Origin: Blastobasis lacticolella | Taxonomy: Eukaryota > Arthropoda > Insecta > Lepidoptera > Blastobasidae | NCBI GenBank assembly: GCA_905147135.1 | Contig: LR990057.1 | Coordinates: forward strand, 3,410,001 to 3,474,000 | Direction of reading: 5' to 3' | Length of the DNA: 64,000 nucleotides | Part shown: one piece after another, positions 34,263 through 46,275 of the stretch | Position numbering within the stretch: the stretch's first letter is position 1 | Layout: each line of letters opens with the position of its first letter | Program-made: the position numbers and the translations under genes | The notes under the pieces: model-generated | What the model saw: only the letters and a program-made list of their open reading frames with translations | What the model was told of the DNA's origin: nothing | Databases searched by the model: none

Positions 34263-34924
34263 TCCGTACGAATTCGGGGCAGTTCGCTAGTAAGACTTAC
34301 CTGAACATCCGTAAAGCAGAAAATAGGCAGCAGCGCTGTCTGTAGTTAAGTTAATAAACTGCTACTTCCACGCCGCCTGTCAGTGCAGTGCGCAGAACAC
34401 TTACTGTGAGTCGTAATAGTGGATGATTATGTGCTGATTTGGTAAATCTAGAGCTATAATACCAGAGCGCCGCATCTTTTTTGGGGGCATATTTTCTTGC
34501 ATCTGTGTATTCAATTCATTTCTTTCTAAGGATTCGCTGATCAGAACGATCAGCGATTCAAAGCGGCTTCTTGACATTGTTTTTTACTGCAGAGAAGCTT
34601 GTCAATATACGTCAATGCTATAATCAGCAACTCATGTTATAATTTATTCTCGATCAACACATCGACGATCTTTGTGATCGGCTGTGACAACCTGTAATCT
34701 TGGTAATTGCATCGCGTCAGTCGCGTAAATGGCTTGAGTTCTCGTAAAATTTACATATTTAATCTTTAATAACAGAAATATACGTTTTTTATACAAAAAA
34801 CAACTTTCAGCGTTGAGAATGCGCCATAAAATGACGTTCGACGTGTCCGCGCGTAAGAAATACAAAGGCCATTGTTTTATTAGCGCCTGCGTCAACAAAT
34901 CCGTAAAACAATTATAGACTTATA

Positions 34925-35166
34925 AGTTGGTTTATCAACCGACATCGGCGCACGCACCGGCCGCTGGTACCAAGAGCTCATAAACCCGAGGAGGTCTCGC
35001 CGACCGGCTCCGTGCATACTTGCACAACCGGTCACGTTCGCAGACCGCGCGCAGCATTGAAAATTACGTCATGCCTTTTATTTAGCCTTATGTGGAGCTC
35101 CGCGAACGAAATCGGCGACCGGTAAGCCACGGCACGACTCCTACACAGTTATGGCAACCTGGTACT
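34925..35166 (+). promoter_or_regulatory. GC-rich patch with possible first exon
   Basis: About 34935-35130 is GC- and CpG-rich against an AT-rich background. It is followed at 35151 by ATG in a fair context ('acagttatgg'), six codons (M-A-T-W-Y-F plus two bases) and a consensus donor 'GTGAGT' at 35171. This could be a promoter and 5' exon of a + strand gene, such as the ligase whose next visible exon is 9.3 kb downstream. Its end phase (2) does not match the start phase (0) of the 44512 exon, so at least one more exon would be needed. No cDNA-type evidence; chance is quite possible. Confidence 0.25.
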
Positions 35167-35171
35167 TCAAG

Positions 35172-36744
35172 TGAGTGCAAGGATACGAAAGGACGATGTT
35201 AACACCTTCCAAAAATATAACTGCATTTTCGTGTTGCCAACGGGATGTATGACGAGGATAATTGCTGAAAAAGGGATGTGTGGTTTGTAAAACTTCCTGG
35301 ATTGCGGGTAGGTGTTCATAAGGCAGCTGTTATTATGTTTGCAATCGGCGCTTCATGTTTGCTGTGGGGCAGTGTGCGAAATGCGTCCAATAAAACGATA
35401 TGTGATAATGACTGTTGTTCTGGTGTTCGTACGCCGCGCGACAAGGTTGCGGTACTAGTTAGACTCGTTTATGGCTAGAAAATAAACAAACTGTAGTCAC
35501 TATGCTTATGTATACGAGTGCGTTTTATTTTCCTAGTTTCATATCATTTTGTAGAGATCCTATTTCACGGAGCTATTCTCAACCAAACTTGAAAATATTA
35601 TGCCCTAATGGGTCTGGAAGTATTTCGCATTCGACAAAAGTTAGTTACGTAACAAAAGTTTGACCTTCAGACGCTTCACAATCACAATATGAAAATAAGC
35701 AAAGTTGCTAATTCGAGGTGGTATTCCGAAACTCGTTGAAACCGCCAAGATCCAGGTAATGTCAAGTTGAGTTGCGTGATCGGAATACATCCGCAGCGGT
35801 GCGTTAGCGTGCGACGTGTACGGTACGCAACACACTTTGCGGCTTTATTTCCAGAGCTGTAGGGGCGATAATCGAACGCCTAGATCTAGATCTGACTCCG
35901 TACGGTTACGTAACTGCCACGGTGCCGTGAGGTTAGGCGCTGGCAACTGTTTCCCGATCAAGGTCTTGCGTTTTCTTGGATACCTAAAAGGAAATGTTGT
36001 AGGCGGATGAGTTGAAAACTTTAAAGTAAATGTTGGTAGCTGATATTTCACCAATTTATGTGTTATATAGTTTGCTACTTTAGGGTTTTTCGTTTTGCAG
36101 GAGGTAGTTTTAGTATACAAGTAATTTGAGATTTTTAAATCGTGATAAAATCTTATGTGGGACGCATTGTTTAAATGTATTAAATTAAATTAGCAGCTAC
36201 TTATAGACTATTTCTAATTATTTAAATTATTTCTAGTTACTATAAGTTTCTAGTTACTATATGCCAGTAGCAGCTAAATGCCGAAATTGTTAATTTATTC
36301 AACAATATGTTTTCGACTTAACCTACCTAATTGACGATTTTTTTTTATGAGAATCTGTTTAATATCGTTAAATAAAGTATTCTCAAAGACAAATCGTGAT
36401 CTGAATTCGTGACGATGTTTTGTATGTTATCAACTCGATCGCAAACCCGAATAATTCGTAAATAATAGTGTCCTTCGCGTTGATGGCATCGAAAACAAGT
36501 TCTTGGTAATACCGCCAATTATATCCAGACTTGTTTTGATATTCCTTGGTCGATGCACTTTGTATGTTTGCGTTTGCGAGCTGAGTCAAGACGCGTACTG
36601 CCATGGAATTTCAAGATCTATTTTGAAGATAAAGCTGTTGAAGCATGAGGTATGTCATCTTAGTCCTCACAGTGATAACGCACTTGTGGTTCTGTTGTTA
36701 TATGAAGCTTAAGTTAATGGATCGTAGATGTTACGGTAGGCAAT
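35172..36744. other. No gene seen
   Basis: Moderately AT-rich. A 91-codon minus frame (35845-36120) and others show no motif I recognise. Confidence 0.4.
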
Positions 36745-36873
36745 TATAGCTAGTGTCAAATAAGAAGAGACTTGGCGGGTCACGTGGTTTGGCTTGCGCT
36801 GTATACGATTACCTGCGCGAAATCCCCTCCACTGTCATTTGACAAGTCTCTTCTTTCGTGACGCGGGTTATAC
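36745..36873 (+). mobile_element. MITE family E copy 3
   Basis: 'tatagctagtgtcaaataag' to 'tgacgcgggttatac'. The outermost bases agree with copy 1 at 17064, which defines the probable element ends. Confidence 0.8.
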
Positions 36874-36903
36874 CCCTTTGTTCAGATGGGCTGTCCGCTC
36901 GTT

Positions 36904-36980
36904 TGACGTTTGTCGTTGAGTAGAAACACAACACAAGCTTTGCTTACTTTGGGGCTAGATGGCGCTGTGTGTGTATCTGG
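36904..36980 (+). mobile_element. SINE-B 3' fragment
   Basis: 'acacaagctttgcttacttt' and 'ggggctagatggcgctgtgt' are the SINE-B 3' end. Confidence 0.8.
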
Positions 36981-37273
36981 TCTACGTATTCGTGGTTTGT
37001 TATTACTTTCGGGTCTGTCGTCTATTCGTCGCTGTTAATATATTTCGAAATGTGCCACCGGCCATCATGTCGTTTTGGCCACCGGGTCAGATAAATTTGT
37101 GGAACTGTTCCCTAAATTATGTTACCAGACATCGATATGCCTTGTGACATATCGAAGTCGATGTGGTTTTGAATGCACATCATATATTGCTCTAAAAAGC
37201 TATATTAAGAAAACAATATCATTTTGTAGGCAAGTTCTGTGGCGCAATGGTTCTTCAACTGATTTTATTCACT

Positions 37274-37465
37274 AACTAGCAGCCGCCCCGGCTTCGCACG
37301 GGTACCACTACGGGTACACGGGTATATAGCCTATGTCACCCGGGGACAGTGTAGCTTCCCAACGGTGAAAGAATTTTTGAAATCGGTCCAGTAGTTTCGA
37401 AGCCTATTCAATACAAACAAACAAAAAATTAAACCTTTCCTCTTTATAATATTAGTATAGATATC
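37274..37465 (+). repeat. Dispersed repeat family R
   Basis: 'agcagccgccccggcttcgc', 'cctatgtcacccgggg', 'aaatcggtccagtagtttcg' and the end 'tataatattagtatagat' also occur, diverged, at 52093-52325. A very common interspersed type in moths and butterflies. No coding capacity. Confidence 0.75.
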
Positions 37466-38494
37466 TAGTAACTACTGTCCACCAGTTTTTTATTTTCAGT
37501 CCCTTTCCCCCGTAGCGGTCGTCTACTTGACAAAAAGTAAATTGTTTTAAACAATGTAGGAACTTAAACAACTTTAAAAAAAGCCATACGAAAAATAAAA
37601 AACTGTTGCCCACGACTGTCGCTAGGCTAGATCTTCGAGTTTTCCTTGAAATTCTAAAACTTGATCCAAGTCATCCTTTTTTTATAACCATATCCAGTTT
37701 ATATATGTTTTTAAATATACCAAATACTTTATGTATGAAATCAGCATTAATAACAATGTTTCTCGATTGAAAGACAATTTTGATCATAGGTATTTTTTGA
37801 ACGGCGCTATATATAATGTGTATTCAAAACCACATGCGTCATATGATGAGGAAACTGACTGCAGGTACTGATATATATTTGCAATACATAATTTATTTGC
37901 TAAAAGTAGCAAGGGGCCGAAAATATTATAAACGGATATATTTTATAACCTGCGTGCAACTTGACGCTCGTCACGAACATTATTTGTAAGCTTCTACCGT
38001 ATCAGAAAAATAACAATATCAAAAACAACATAGTAGTTAACATAAGTAGATTTTAATACACCTCTAACATCCTTGTAATGTTATATATGGTATACACTAT
38101 CGGTTTCGAAGATTTTTGAGGATGTACCTACCTCTATATATCTTACCTAATTATAATTTTTTTATTCATTATTTTCGTCTTCAATTATTTTTAAAATTGG
38201 TGTAGTATATCCTATAAACAATATCCTTAATTATAATTATTAGTAAAGAACGTCATAATTATCATCTTCGCGCGCTCTACCTACGCACGCACACATTAAG
38301 AAATCTCGAATGTCATATTGTGTCACATACAAGCCGCGCCAAGTACCTTTTTCGGAGGTACCTTGCTTTTCTTTTTTCACTACCTAAGCCCGAGTTGTCA
38401 TATTCCGTTTTCCACCGACACTTAGATACCTAATAAAACACGAGGAACACTGCCACCATGTACATTTCCTCGCCTTTTTCACCCTCGACGAAAA
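37466..38494. other. AT-rich, nothing seen
   Basis: No gene or repeat recognised. Confidence 0.45.
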
Positions 38495-38499
38495 AAAGG

Positions 38500-38610
38500 G
38501 ATGGTAAGTTTGACGTGTGTCTGTAGAGGTATGTGTCTGTCTGTCTGTGCCATCGTAGCCCCCGAACGGATGAACCGACTTCGCTGCGGTTTTCTTTATT
38601 TGCAGTTTAA
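38500..38610 (+). repeat. Repeat family H copy
   Basis: 'gtttgacgtgtgtctgtaga', 'catcgtagcccccgaacgga' and 'gctgcggttttctttatttg'. Confidence 0.65.
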
Positions 38611-38625
38611 CGGTGTTTTAATTTA

Positions 38626-39720
38626 GGCAGTATGTACTACATTTTTCTGTGAAATAATATTTTGTAATAATGTAGGTATATTATCTATATTAAAAAATGT
38701 ACGTTAGATTTTCATTGACTCTCGCCACCTCAAATGAGTCCCCATTTTGAGCGTTATCCAAAAGACACGAAGACATCGCAATGGCATCCAATTAAGGTTT
38801 CCATTACGAAGTGCTATACTCGTATCTGAAGCGTAATATTGCCCGAGTCGCGGGCTTAATGAAAGCCCAAACAGCTTACGCCGTGTTTCGGAACGAAATC
38901 TGGGGATATTAGGTGTGGGCTGCGCCTGCCCTAACTCAGGTATGAAGTCAGTCAGTCAGTCAAATACCCGTATCATGTAGCCTCTAAACAGGTGCGATAA
39001 CGCGTTTCGTTTTTGCGATATCTGTTCAAATTTCGGAGTACTTTATGTATTAGGATGCAAGCGATTTTTCACGCTTGTGGTAATAACGCAGAAATGGAAG
39101 TAGGACGCTTGCGATCTTGCGCCCTGCCTTCTTGCAGTGCATATTTGTTTTCAGTACATTTTGTATTGTATTCACAAAACTTGAAACTGTGGGTGTAATT
39201 ACGCAGCAGTGTGGAAAGGACGCGGAACGCATGCGATAATATCGCGAGTTAAATCGAACCAGTTTGGGAGAGGTTTTTCCGGGAATTTAAGTGCGCCAAC
39301 CTGGAAAAGCCTGGCTTGTTTCCCGTTCTGCAGGCATCTGCGTATAAGGTAGAAAATAACTTCTAATATAAGTAAAAGTATTGAAATTGGGCCTAATATT
39401 ACTTAGGACTAAAAAGGAAATGCCCATTCACGGCGATGCTTTTATCACAACGGAAAAAATACGAAAAGGCGATCGTAAACACCTAAGTGATTTGGTCGTT
39501 AATCCCAGACATTTAGGCTGACTGCTGACTCCTAATGGGCTGGGTTTCGCTACTCCGATCATTATCCAAATACACGACGACGTCAGAGAGACCGACGACG
39601 TGCAGTACGTCGCATCGCACTCTCATTTGTTTGAGAAATATAGAACAAGGTAGATCCTTCGTGTAGTGGAAGGTTATGGTTATTATTAGAGTTACGTTGT
39701 GTCATTTTGCAAATAACTAA
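38626..39720. other. No gene seen
   Basis: Small overlapping open frames near 39013-39232 on both strands without recognisable motifs. A 'cagtcagtcagtca' microsatellite at 38949-38961. Confidence 0.4.
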
Positions 39721-39721
39721 A

Positions 39722-39955
39722 ATAAATAAATAAATCACAGCGCCATCTAGCCCCAAAGTAAGCAAAGCTTGTGTTATGGGTGCTAGATAACTGATAACTT
39801 GCTTTTATACTTTTTTATTTTGAATATATAGGTACTTGTTATACACACTACCCGTAACAGAAATTAAAATACATAATTTCAATTTCTGCTCGGCCGGAAA
39901 TCGAATCCGGGACCTCTGCGTGGCAGCCAACTGAACCACTCAGGTCGTCATAGGT
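39722..39955 (-). mobile_element. SINE-B, full length
   Basis: Reverse complement of the family: 'cacagcgccatctagcccca' at the left, 'acagaaattaaaatacataa' in the centre, and the head at 39890-39950, where the B-box is 'cggattcgatttcc' on the minus strand and thus mutated. Confidence 0.85.
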
Positions 39956-40093
39956 GATGGTTAGGTATTATTAGAGTTTCGTTGTGGCATTTTGCAAATG
40001 TGGCATTTTGCGATTTATAAACTTAATCGACAGAGAACGCGCACTTGATTACAAACTCAATACCTTACTGTAATTAATAGAAGAAAAAAAAAT

Positions 40094-40690
40094 GATCTTG
40101 GGTTTAACGTCCTGGTTGTGCCCCAACGCATGAGGGCCCGAGGTCCGCCTTGACCATGATCCAGGATTTGGCAGCTCAGATAATTACAGTGAAGCGGTTG
40201 CCATCTGACCTCCGTGACTCCGCTAACAGGGGAACCTGACCAGATTGGATCATGGTTACACATTCCGTCGCCTGAATGTGCAGGTTTCATTACGATGTAT
40301 TCCCTCACTGTAAGAGCATCGGTTAACATTCAGCTAATGTACGTAATTCAGAAAAGAGGCATTGGTGCATAGCCGCAGTGCGATTCGAACCCGGTGGAGC
40401 TCGTCTAATCTAGAATGACGCGCCCCACTATCGCAATAACGCACACAAGCAAGTTAAAAATATGGACGCAATACATATACAAATGCCGTTGTAATTGGTC
40501 ATTCAGTTGCCGGTGACATTCAAATGTAGGAGCACGCGTGGTTCATTGGCTCCCACACAGATGAAGTGTCGTTATCAATATTTGCACTCACACATCGAAA
40601 TCAACTAACTAAGTAGTGGGGCGCGTCATTTTAGACTAGACGAGCTCTACCTCTCGCTTGCGATTCTGATACTCAACTACTCAGCTACCG
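40094..40690 (-). mobile_element. SINE-A split by a MITE
   Basis: SINE-A body 40094-40396 and the rest of its head 40648-40690 ('acctctcgcttgcgattctg') are separated by MITE D at 40397-40647. Removing the MITE restores the expected 'cccggtacctctcg' junction. The SINE was therefore in place first. The 90-codon open frame 40057-40329 lies in the SINE body and is not a gene. Confidence 0.9.
40397..40647. mobile_element. MITE family D copy 2 (251 bp), inside SINE-A
   Basis: Nearly identical to 19931-20182, including both ~33-bp inverted termini. The right flank is TA; the left flank is TG, most likely a mutated TA. The near-identity of two copies 20 kb apart suggests recent movement. Confidence 0.9.
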
Positions 40691-41142
40691 ACATTCCTGC
40701 ATTAAATAACTTTCTATAATTAATAGAAGACATTAAAAGTTAATTTATACGCACGGCACATGTTTTTGAACGTACATATTTTAATACCAACGTGGGAACC
40801 TCAAAAGCGTTATCCACTAGCGGTTTCCAACGCCAAAACGTTCGCGTGCCTAAAGGACAGTGACTTCACTAATAAACAGAATCAGTCACACAGTTGTGTC
40901 GTGATAGCGCCGTGATTTTAGAAGCCGCACCCACTTGACAACACTGTTTGGTATAGTACAGTAGATATACCTACTTTTGCGAACGTTTCTGAATGTACTG
41001 ACATCGAAATCTCTGGGTAGGATCTAATATGTCACCGTATCATTGTGAACATCTTATCTCGCGCGATTATAAACTATAGAAAAATTGTGAAATGCAAAGT
41101 TTTAGCAGAATACCCAATTTGTCTTGTCAGAGTCTTTTTTCT
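40691..41142. other. No gene seen
   Basis: AT-rich, no defended signal. Confidence 0.45.
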
Positions 41143-41668
41143 TTTTATTAATAATTAGACTGACTAGTCAGGCATTTGATCGCCATCTCATCTGGTGGTA
41201 AGTGACGATGCGGCCAATGATGGAGCATGCCTGTCTAGGAACAGCCTATTCATTCTTCGCCTTGAAGGCGTCTAGATTCTTTTTTACACCACTAAGGTGG
41301 CAAACAAGCTTACGGCCTGCCTGATGGTAAGCAGTCACCGCAGCCTATGGACGTTTGCAATACCAGGGGCATCCCACGCGTTGCCGACTCCGTAAAACCT
41401 TTTTACCCCTTTCTTGAAGAACTCCATGTTGTACTCTCTAGGGAAAACCTCTCCAGGTAGTTCATTCCACAACATATTATAATGATCAGGGAACACACTC
41501 GCAGGCAACTCGTTCCATTCCTTAGCCGCACGCATTATAAAGGTTGAAATATCAATAACATTCGAGTTACATAAAATTGGCAGACTTGGGCCCCGGGGCA
41601 TATGACCAATATGTTGCTCACCTAACGATCTGTTACCTTTGTGATGCTTATCAGCCATAACACAATGC
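41143..41668 (-). mobile_element. LINE 3' end carrying a nested LINE 3' end
   Basis: The outer element (same family as 30370-30750) covers 41143-41278 and 41480-41668: 'ggcatttgatcgccatctca', 'ggcgtctagatt' then 'ataatgatcagggaacacac', with minus-strand AAKEWNELPASVFPDHYN. The two parts join cleanly if 41279-41479 is removed. The 111-codon minus open frame 41335-41670 is a chimera of the two elements. Confidence 0.8.
41279..41479 (-). mobile_element. Inner LINE tail (FFKKGVK type)
   Basis: Starts with a T run at the left (the reverse of its poly-A), then 'aagcttacggcctgcctgat', and reads WNELPGEVFPREYNMEFFKK on the minus strand up to its truncation at 'ttccacaaca'. Same family as 10331-10635 and the foldback arms. 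Confidence 0.8.
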
Positions 41669-44090
41669 ATGCGACGTAACGAATTCTAGCAACTGGCCGA
41701 GATAGCTTATCAGTATTTTGAATATGCATCTAACAGCGTTTGTACGCGTATTCTAGCATCTCAAACCTGAAAGGAATGAAATGAACATATATTTATTGTT
41801 TCTTTAAGAGAGCACATCACAAACCTACTACACAAGTTACAAATGTAGGTACTTACAGCAGATAGTAAACGATACACAGTAACAAAATAATTCACAAATG
41901 ACCTAAAACTAGGTAGTTTAGATAGATACATGTCATTCAGCATCGGAACTGGTGTACCTCACAATTGTTTAAAAACTAAAATGATTGCTATTGACTTGGC
42001 TCTAATAGTACCAATATACTGATCTAACGATAGAGCCAACCCTTCGTAAAATCTTCACGCACTCTGGCCAAGTCACATTTGCAACACAACAATGCCAAAT
42101 AACAAGTATGTAATTTTCGCAAAATGACATAATAACATCAACACCATACCATTGTTATATCGAAGCTGGCTCCACCTTCGAAATCGGAGAAACCAAAATC
42201 AATTTTCTTCTGAATGTTTTTGGAAAATATCGACGTTGTAATATTATGATTATAGTTTTATCCTATCGTTTTCGTATGTGAGAGGAAAATGTATGAGAAG
42301 ATAGATAGATAGATATACTCTTCATTGCACACAAAATCACAAAAAAGAAAAATGTGAAAAGAAGGTGTTTGATGTGAATGTGGAAGAAGCAAATTTAGGA
42401 TGACACTCAATGGGCTATTCTCAGAGATCCGATTTAAAAGAAAAATATATGGCTTTGATTAGACCAATTCTCAAAAATAAATCAAAATAGATGTCTAAAA
42501 ATCTAGACACTTCGCGCTTTTTTCTCAAAAAAGGTACTAAAATAATCTAACAATATTTTCACTAAACATCTTTCCGAGTAACTTCAGTTACCAAATTAAA
42601 TACCTGAGAATTCTGTCTAAGCAGCGCCATCTAGTGAGGCACGCCGAACTACACTTTTTACTTTTAAAGTACCTGTCTGAAAATTCCCCATAGCCTGTTG
42701 GTTGTGCACAGACCTATTATTTACGTATGTAAACTGTATAGTTTTTACATGGTATAGCACTTAATTTTCTAAAATCTATCCAGACTGACTTGTCTTATTA
42801 GGCTATGAAAGTTATGTATTTAAATGGATAATTTGCAGCAGTATTAGTTGAAATTTAGATTCGATGTGTTTCTTATATAATGCAAGACATCTGTGCACAG
42901 TATACATATCGTTGTTGATACGGCAAGTCTGATTTTGGGTATTGTTTGTTCACCAAATACGACAAGACAAGTCAGTCTGAACAGACCTAGTCACATCATA
43001 GGAGGGAACCCAGCAGAAATGAAAAATCGTCGTAAACACGCGACCCAAGATGCGATAATAAAACTGACAAGAATTGCAGCCAATTGAATAAGTTGGTTTA
43101 AGTCTTCTTACTTAAAATGTAAATGCTCTGAGAGCAAAGTTTTGAACAAATTTCATTTTGCCCCAGTATTATTTCTTCTCGGAAGTCTGTCTGCAATAGA
43201 ACAATTACATTAGAATTTTCGACCATTAAATAGAAAATTGCAGGGAATTTACTTTACTATTGTTTGTGTACTCACGTTGTCTTCTTGTACAATAGGCAGG
43301 AATAGTAACGTATTCGAGCAAATATTATAATTTAGACTTTGCTTTCACATAATTACTTAAAAGAGTAAAATTAGAGAAAACGTTGTTTTACCCAGCAAGA
43401 ATATGTTCACTTTATAATGATGTATACAGGATTGTTCACTTTTAAATCCTTACATGTTAAGTATAAAGTCGCTTTCCATCTAAAGTAAATAAATGACCAA
43501 ACATATTTTGTTCCAAACTTCGACTTCCAATAATAAATATCAAAAGGATGATTTACAATTCTCAACTTCCACGTATTTCGAGCAAATTCAACATCATTAT
43601 CGTACACTTTATCGATGCTCTTCCTTGAACATCACATATTTATGGGGCTTTCACAGAAAGCAATTTCGCATGCATAATGGCTGTGACTACTGTAAAGTTG
43701 TTTGTTACCATGATGTCACTTCAGTGATGATAGTTAGGTAGGCGTCTAGTGTTACCTACCTGTATACAGGTAATAGTTACCATATTTCCGTAGTAACATC
43801 TTTCTCTACCCTTACTTAATTACCTATGGCTCCCTATATATATAATTAGTTTAGAAATTTTCTCGTGATGTGCAATCAAACAAAATTTATACTATATTCC
43901 CGAATAAAAAAATACGCCGTGTACCAATGACTGTATATGAATATGTACATGTATTAAGAATAACACAGCCAGCGTAGTACTTTGCAAGAACATGAGTACA
44001 TTACCACCATATAAGAATCATACTCCTGTTTAGTTGTTAACAAGGTTTCTATAGCATTCACGAATGTAATTTACATTGAAATCCTTTTTT
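41669..44090. other. No gene seen; (gata)-ended repeat at 42298-42345
   Basis: The repeat 'gatagatagatagatatact' with 'attgcacacaaaat' matches 21830-21890. Other sequence has small open frames only (42893-43087, 43493-43741) without recognisable domains. Confidence 0.4.
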
Positions 44091-44094
44091 TTAT

Positions 44095-44245
44095 ATTAGT
44101 CTAGACAGGCATTTGACCGCCATCTCACCTTATGGTAAGTAACGATGCGGCCGATGATGGAGCATGCCCGTCTTGGAACAGCCTATTTACACTAGCATTG
44201 AAAGCGTCCAGATTATATTCAGTGTTTCCCACTCGCAGGCAACCT
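44095..44245 (-). mobile_element. LINE 3' end (same family as 30370)
   Basis: 'aggcatttgaccgccatctc', 'gatggagcatgcccgtct' and 'aaagcgtccagattata' in the order seen at 30420-30545 and 41170-41278. Truncated. Confidence 0.75.
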
Positions 44246-44310
44246 CAAGCGGCGGGGTCATGGATGAGTTCTTGGGCCTTAAGGGCCCCTTATTTCAGGC
44301 AATTAAATTT

Positions 44311-44344
44311 GTCATACGATGCCGGTGAAACGGCATCGTATGAC
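44311..44344. repeat. Perfect 14-bp hairpin 167 bp before the ligase exon
   Basis: 'gtcatacgatgccg' (44311-44324) and 'cggcatcgtatgac' (44331-44344) are exact reverse complements with a 6-base loop 'gtgaaa'. In the pre-mRNA it would form a stable stem between a LINE tail and the splice acceptor at 44511. Whether it affects splicing or is just a MITE remnant cannot be told from sequence. Confidence 0.8.
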
Positions 44345-44511
44345 CTGGAGCCTTTCCTAAAAGTGGCAATGAACTGCTCTTGTCATCATCATCGTCCTAG
44401 CTATTATCCCGAGCTCTGCCAGGGTTCGCTTTCCTACCCTGCTAATGAACTACTCTTGTACCAAAATACTCAGAACATAAAAACACTAAAGCTCCCTATC
44501 CTTGTCCACAG

Positions 44512-44674
44512 TGCATGCAGGCGTACGTCGAGTTCGAGGTATGCAACGGCGCGTACGAGGTCTCCTGTCCGGACGCGCGCTGCCGCGCCGGCGCCGCGCT
44601 CGCGCTCGACGAGATCGCGCAACTGGTCGACGCGCAACTCATGGAGAAACACCTCAAGTTCCGGCTCAACCACG
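44512..44674 (+). CDS. RBR-type E3 ubiquitin ligase, internal exon (RING1 second half)
   Basis: The exon is bounded by 'ttgtccacag' before 44512 and the donor 'GTACAG' at 44675. Its 163 nt encode 54 codons plus one base. Residue 1 is Cys (the sixth RING1 zinc ligand), and Cys19 and Cys24 in SCPDARC are the last two. Next comes the acidic/helical linker LALDEIAQLVDAQLMEKHLK, typical between RING1 and IBR. The CPDA-x-C spacing and the E-I-x-x-x-V pattern look most like RNF144-type ligases, but I would not name an orthologue. RBR enzymes accept ubiquitin from an E2 on RING1 and pass it through a RING2 cysteine; the RING2 part is not in view. GC content is far above the flanking intron. The preceding exon, with the first five RING1 ligands, was not found in the upstream 44 kb. 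Confidence 0.88.
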
Positions 44675-45230
44675 GTACAGAACCTTTCCTATATAACCAC
44701 TACAGGATTTTTAAATTGCAATATTTTGACGTCGGGAAATCCTGGAGGTATTCCAGCGATTGTCCTTAAAACGTGTGCTCCTGAATTGGCTCCGTTTTTG
44801 TAACACCTGTTCTTGCTCTCCTATTCTGTTGGGGAAGTTCCTTCTTCGCCGAAGGGCCAACTGTCTTCTCAGTACCTAAGATGACCGCATATACCCGTCC
44901 AACCTACTCTCTACTCTCCAAAGTCATGGGGCAGGTAATCCTATACAAATACAAATCCATATACAAATGCGCGTACGCGCATCTCGTTCCTCACCTTAAG
45001 TTCTGGCTTAACCTTAAAGAACCCAATGTTCTATACTATTTTGAAGTGCGCGTTATCCAAACGATCGGTATTCCAGTAATCTTGAATGGGTTAAGGTTTT
45101 CAAATTGCTCATCTAGTGACAATATTTATTCTTTACTGTACACAAACATGTCATCATGATAGAATAAGGTAATAGAGATGTACAAAGGCGAGCTTAACCC
45201 AACCACCCATTTAGTACCTATAGCTATGCA

Positions 45231-45305
45231 GACCATACCAGAGGCGGACCCCGGGCCCTCGCGTGTCGCGCGTAGCAAAACCGGGTTTTAACGCCAGGAT
45301 GATGT
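45231..45305 (+). mobile_element. SINE-A 3' end fragment
   Basis: 'aggcggaccccgggccctcg' to 'taacgccaggatgatg'; only the tail of the element remains. Confidence 0.7.
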
Positions 45306-46119
45306 TGATGGTGACTTATGTTAACCTTACTATGTTGTGGTAATACCAAGAACGCTATACAATATGGTATAAGGATTCGTTTCGAGAATTTAATTAATTA
45401 CTTTCCTTTTGATTCGTAAGGTCGCCGTGCGTCCTAAAAATAAACCTTTAATAAAGTAAATTAACTCAATATTTAATTAACTCTTATTTAATCAACGCTG
45501 CCTTTAAAAAGGGGCAATGAAACTTTTTGCGTAGGTAAATGGTTTGATTTGGAAATGTTTAATTTGCCTAGATTGTAAGCTGTATTATTTCGCGGCAGGA
45601 ATGAATAAGGCGGTGGTGCCCTGTGGTGGTACCTAATCTGTCCTTTCAGCCTGAAAAATACTCAACCTTGTCCACTTTATCCTTTACTTAGACGATTAGT
45701 TTTTACTTAGACTACTTGTTTGTAAGGTATCTTGACTTGATCTAAAACCTTCATAAAGACTGTTTCTGGTTTTCACTCTAAATTACCACTTTTGCTAGAA
45801 TCTTATTTTACGTTTCTAAACGATTGTTTTGCCACTAAGAGTAAAAATATAGTAATTTCTATAGTTTCTCTCGGTCTCTCATTCATGCGATGTTACACTT
45901 TCTGATTCCCATGCGTTCGTATTCGATAGCTATGCAAATGTCTTCATAGATATTAGATAACCGATCGTTAACATACTTGGTTATTGTACAGTGAAATTGT
46001 TGTGAATAATTTTAATGACCTATTTGATGCCTCAGACAGTGCCGTCTGCGTCTCTCAGTTTTGGACTGGGAAAATATAAATAATGATAATTAACAAAAAA
46101 AAACTATTTTATCATCGAC
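45306..46119. other. AT-rich intron, nothing seen
   Basis: No exon, RNA gene or repeat recognised. Confidence 0.5.
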
Positions 46120-46275
46120 TTGTTGAAATTGGCTTTCAAATAAAATGTAAACCGCATTGAAATCGGTTCATTCGTTACTACTACTACTAGCTACGGTATC
46201 ACAAACATACTTATACACTGATATACTCGTAGATATACATACACCCCTTTTTCGTACCAGAGGTAAAAATTAAAA
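46120..46275 (-). repeat. Repeat family H copy
   Basis: 'aaccgcattgaaatcggttc' and 'tagctacggtatcacaaaca' with 'ttcgtaccagaggtaaaaat' in reverse family order; contains a (cta)n insertion. Confidence 0.6.

Noticed and set aside
44132..44803. 223-codon plus-strand open frame, the longest in the window
   Set aside because: It crosses a LINE tail, the hairpin, the intron end and the ligase exon in the wrong frame. The true exon reads in another frame with RING1 zinc ligands and proper splice sites.
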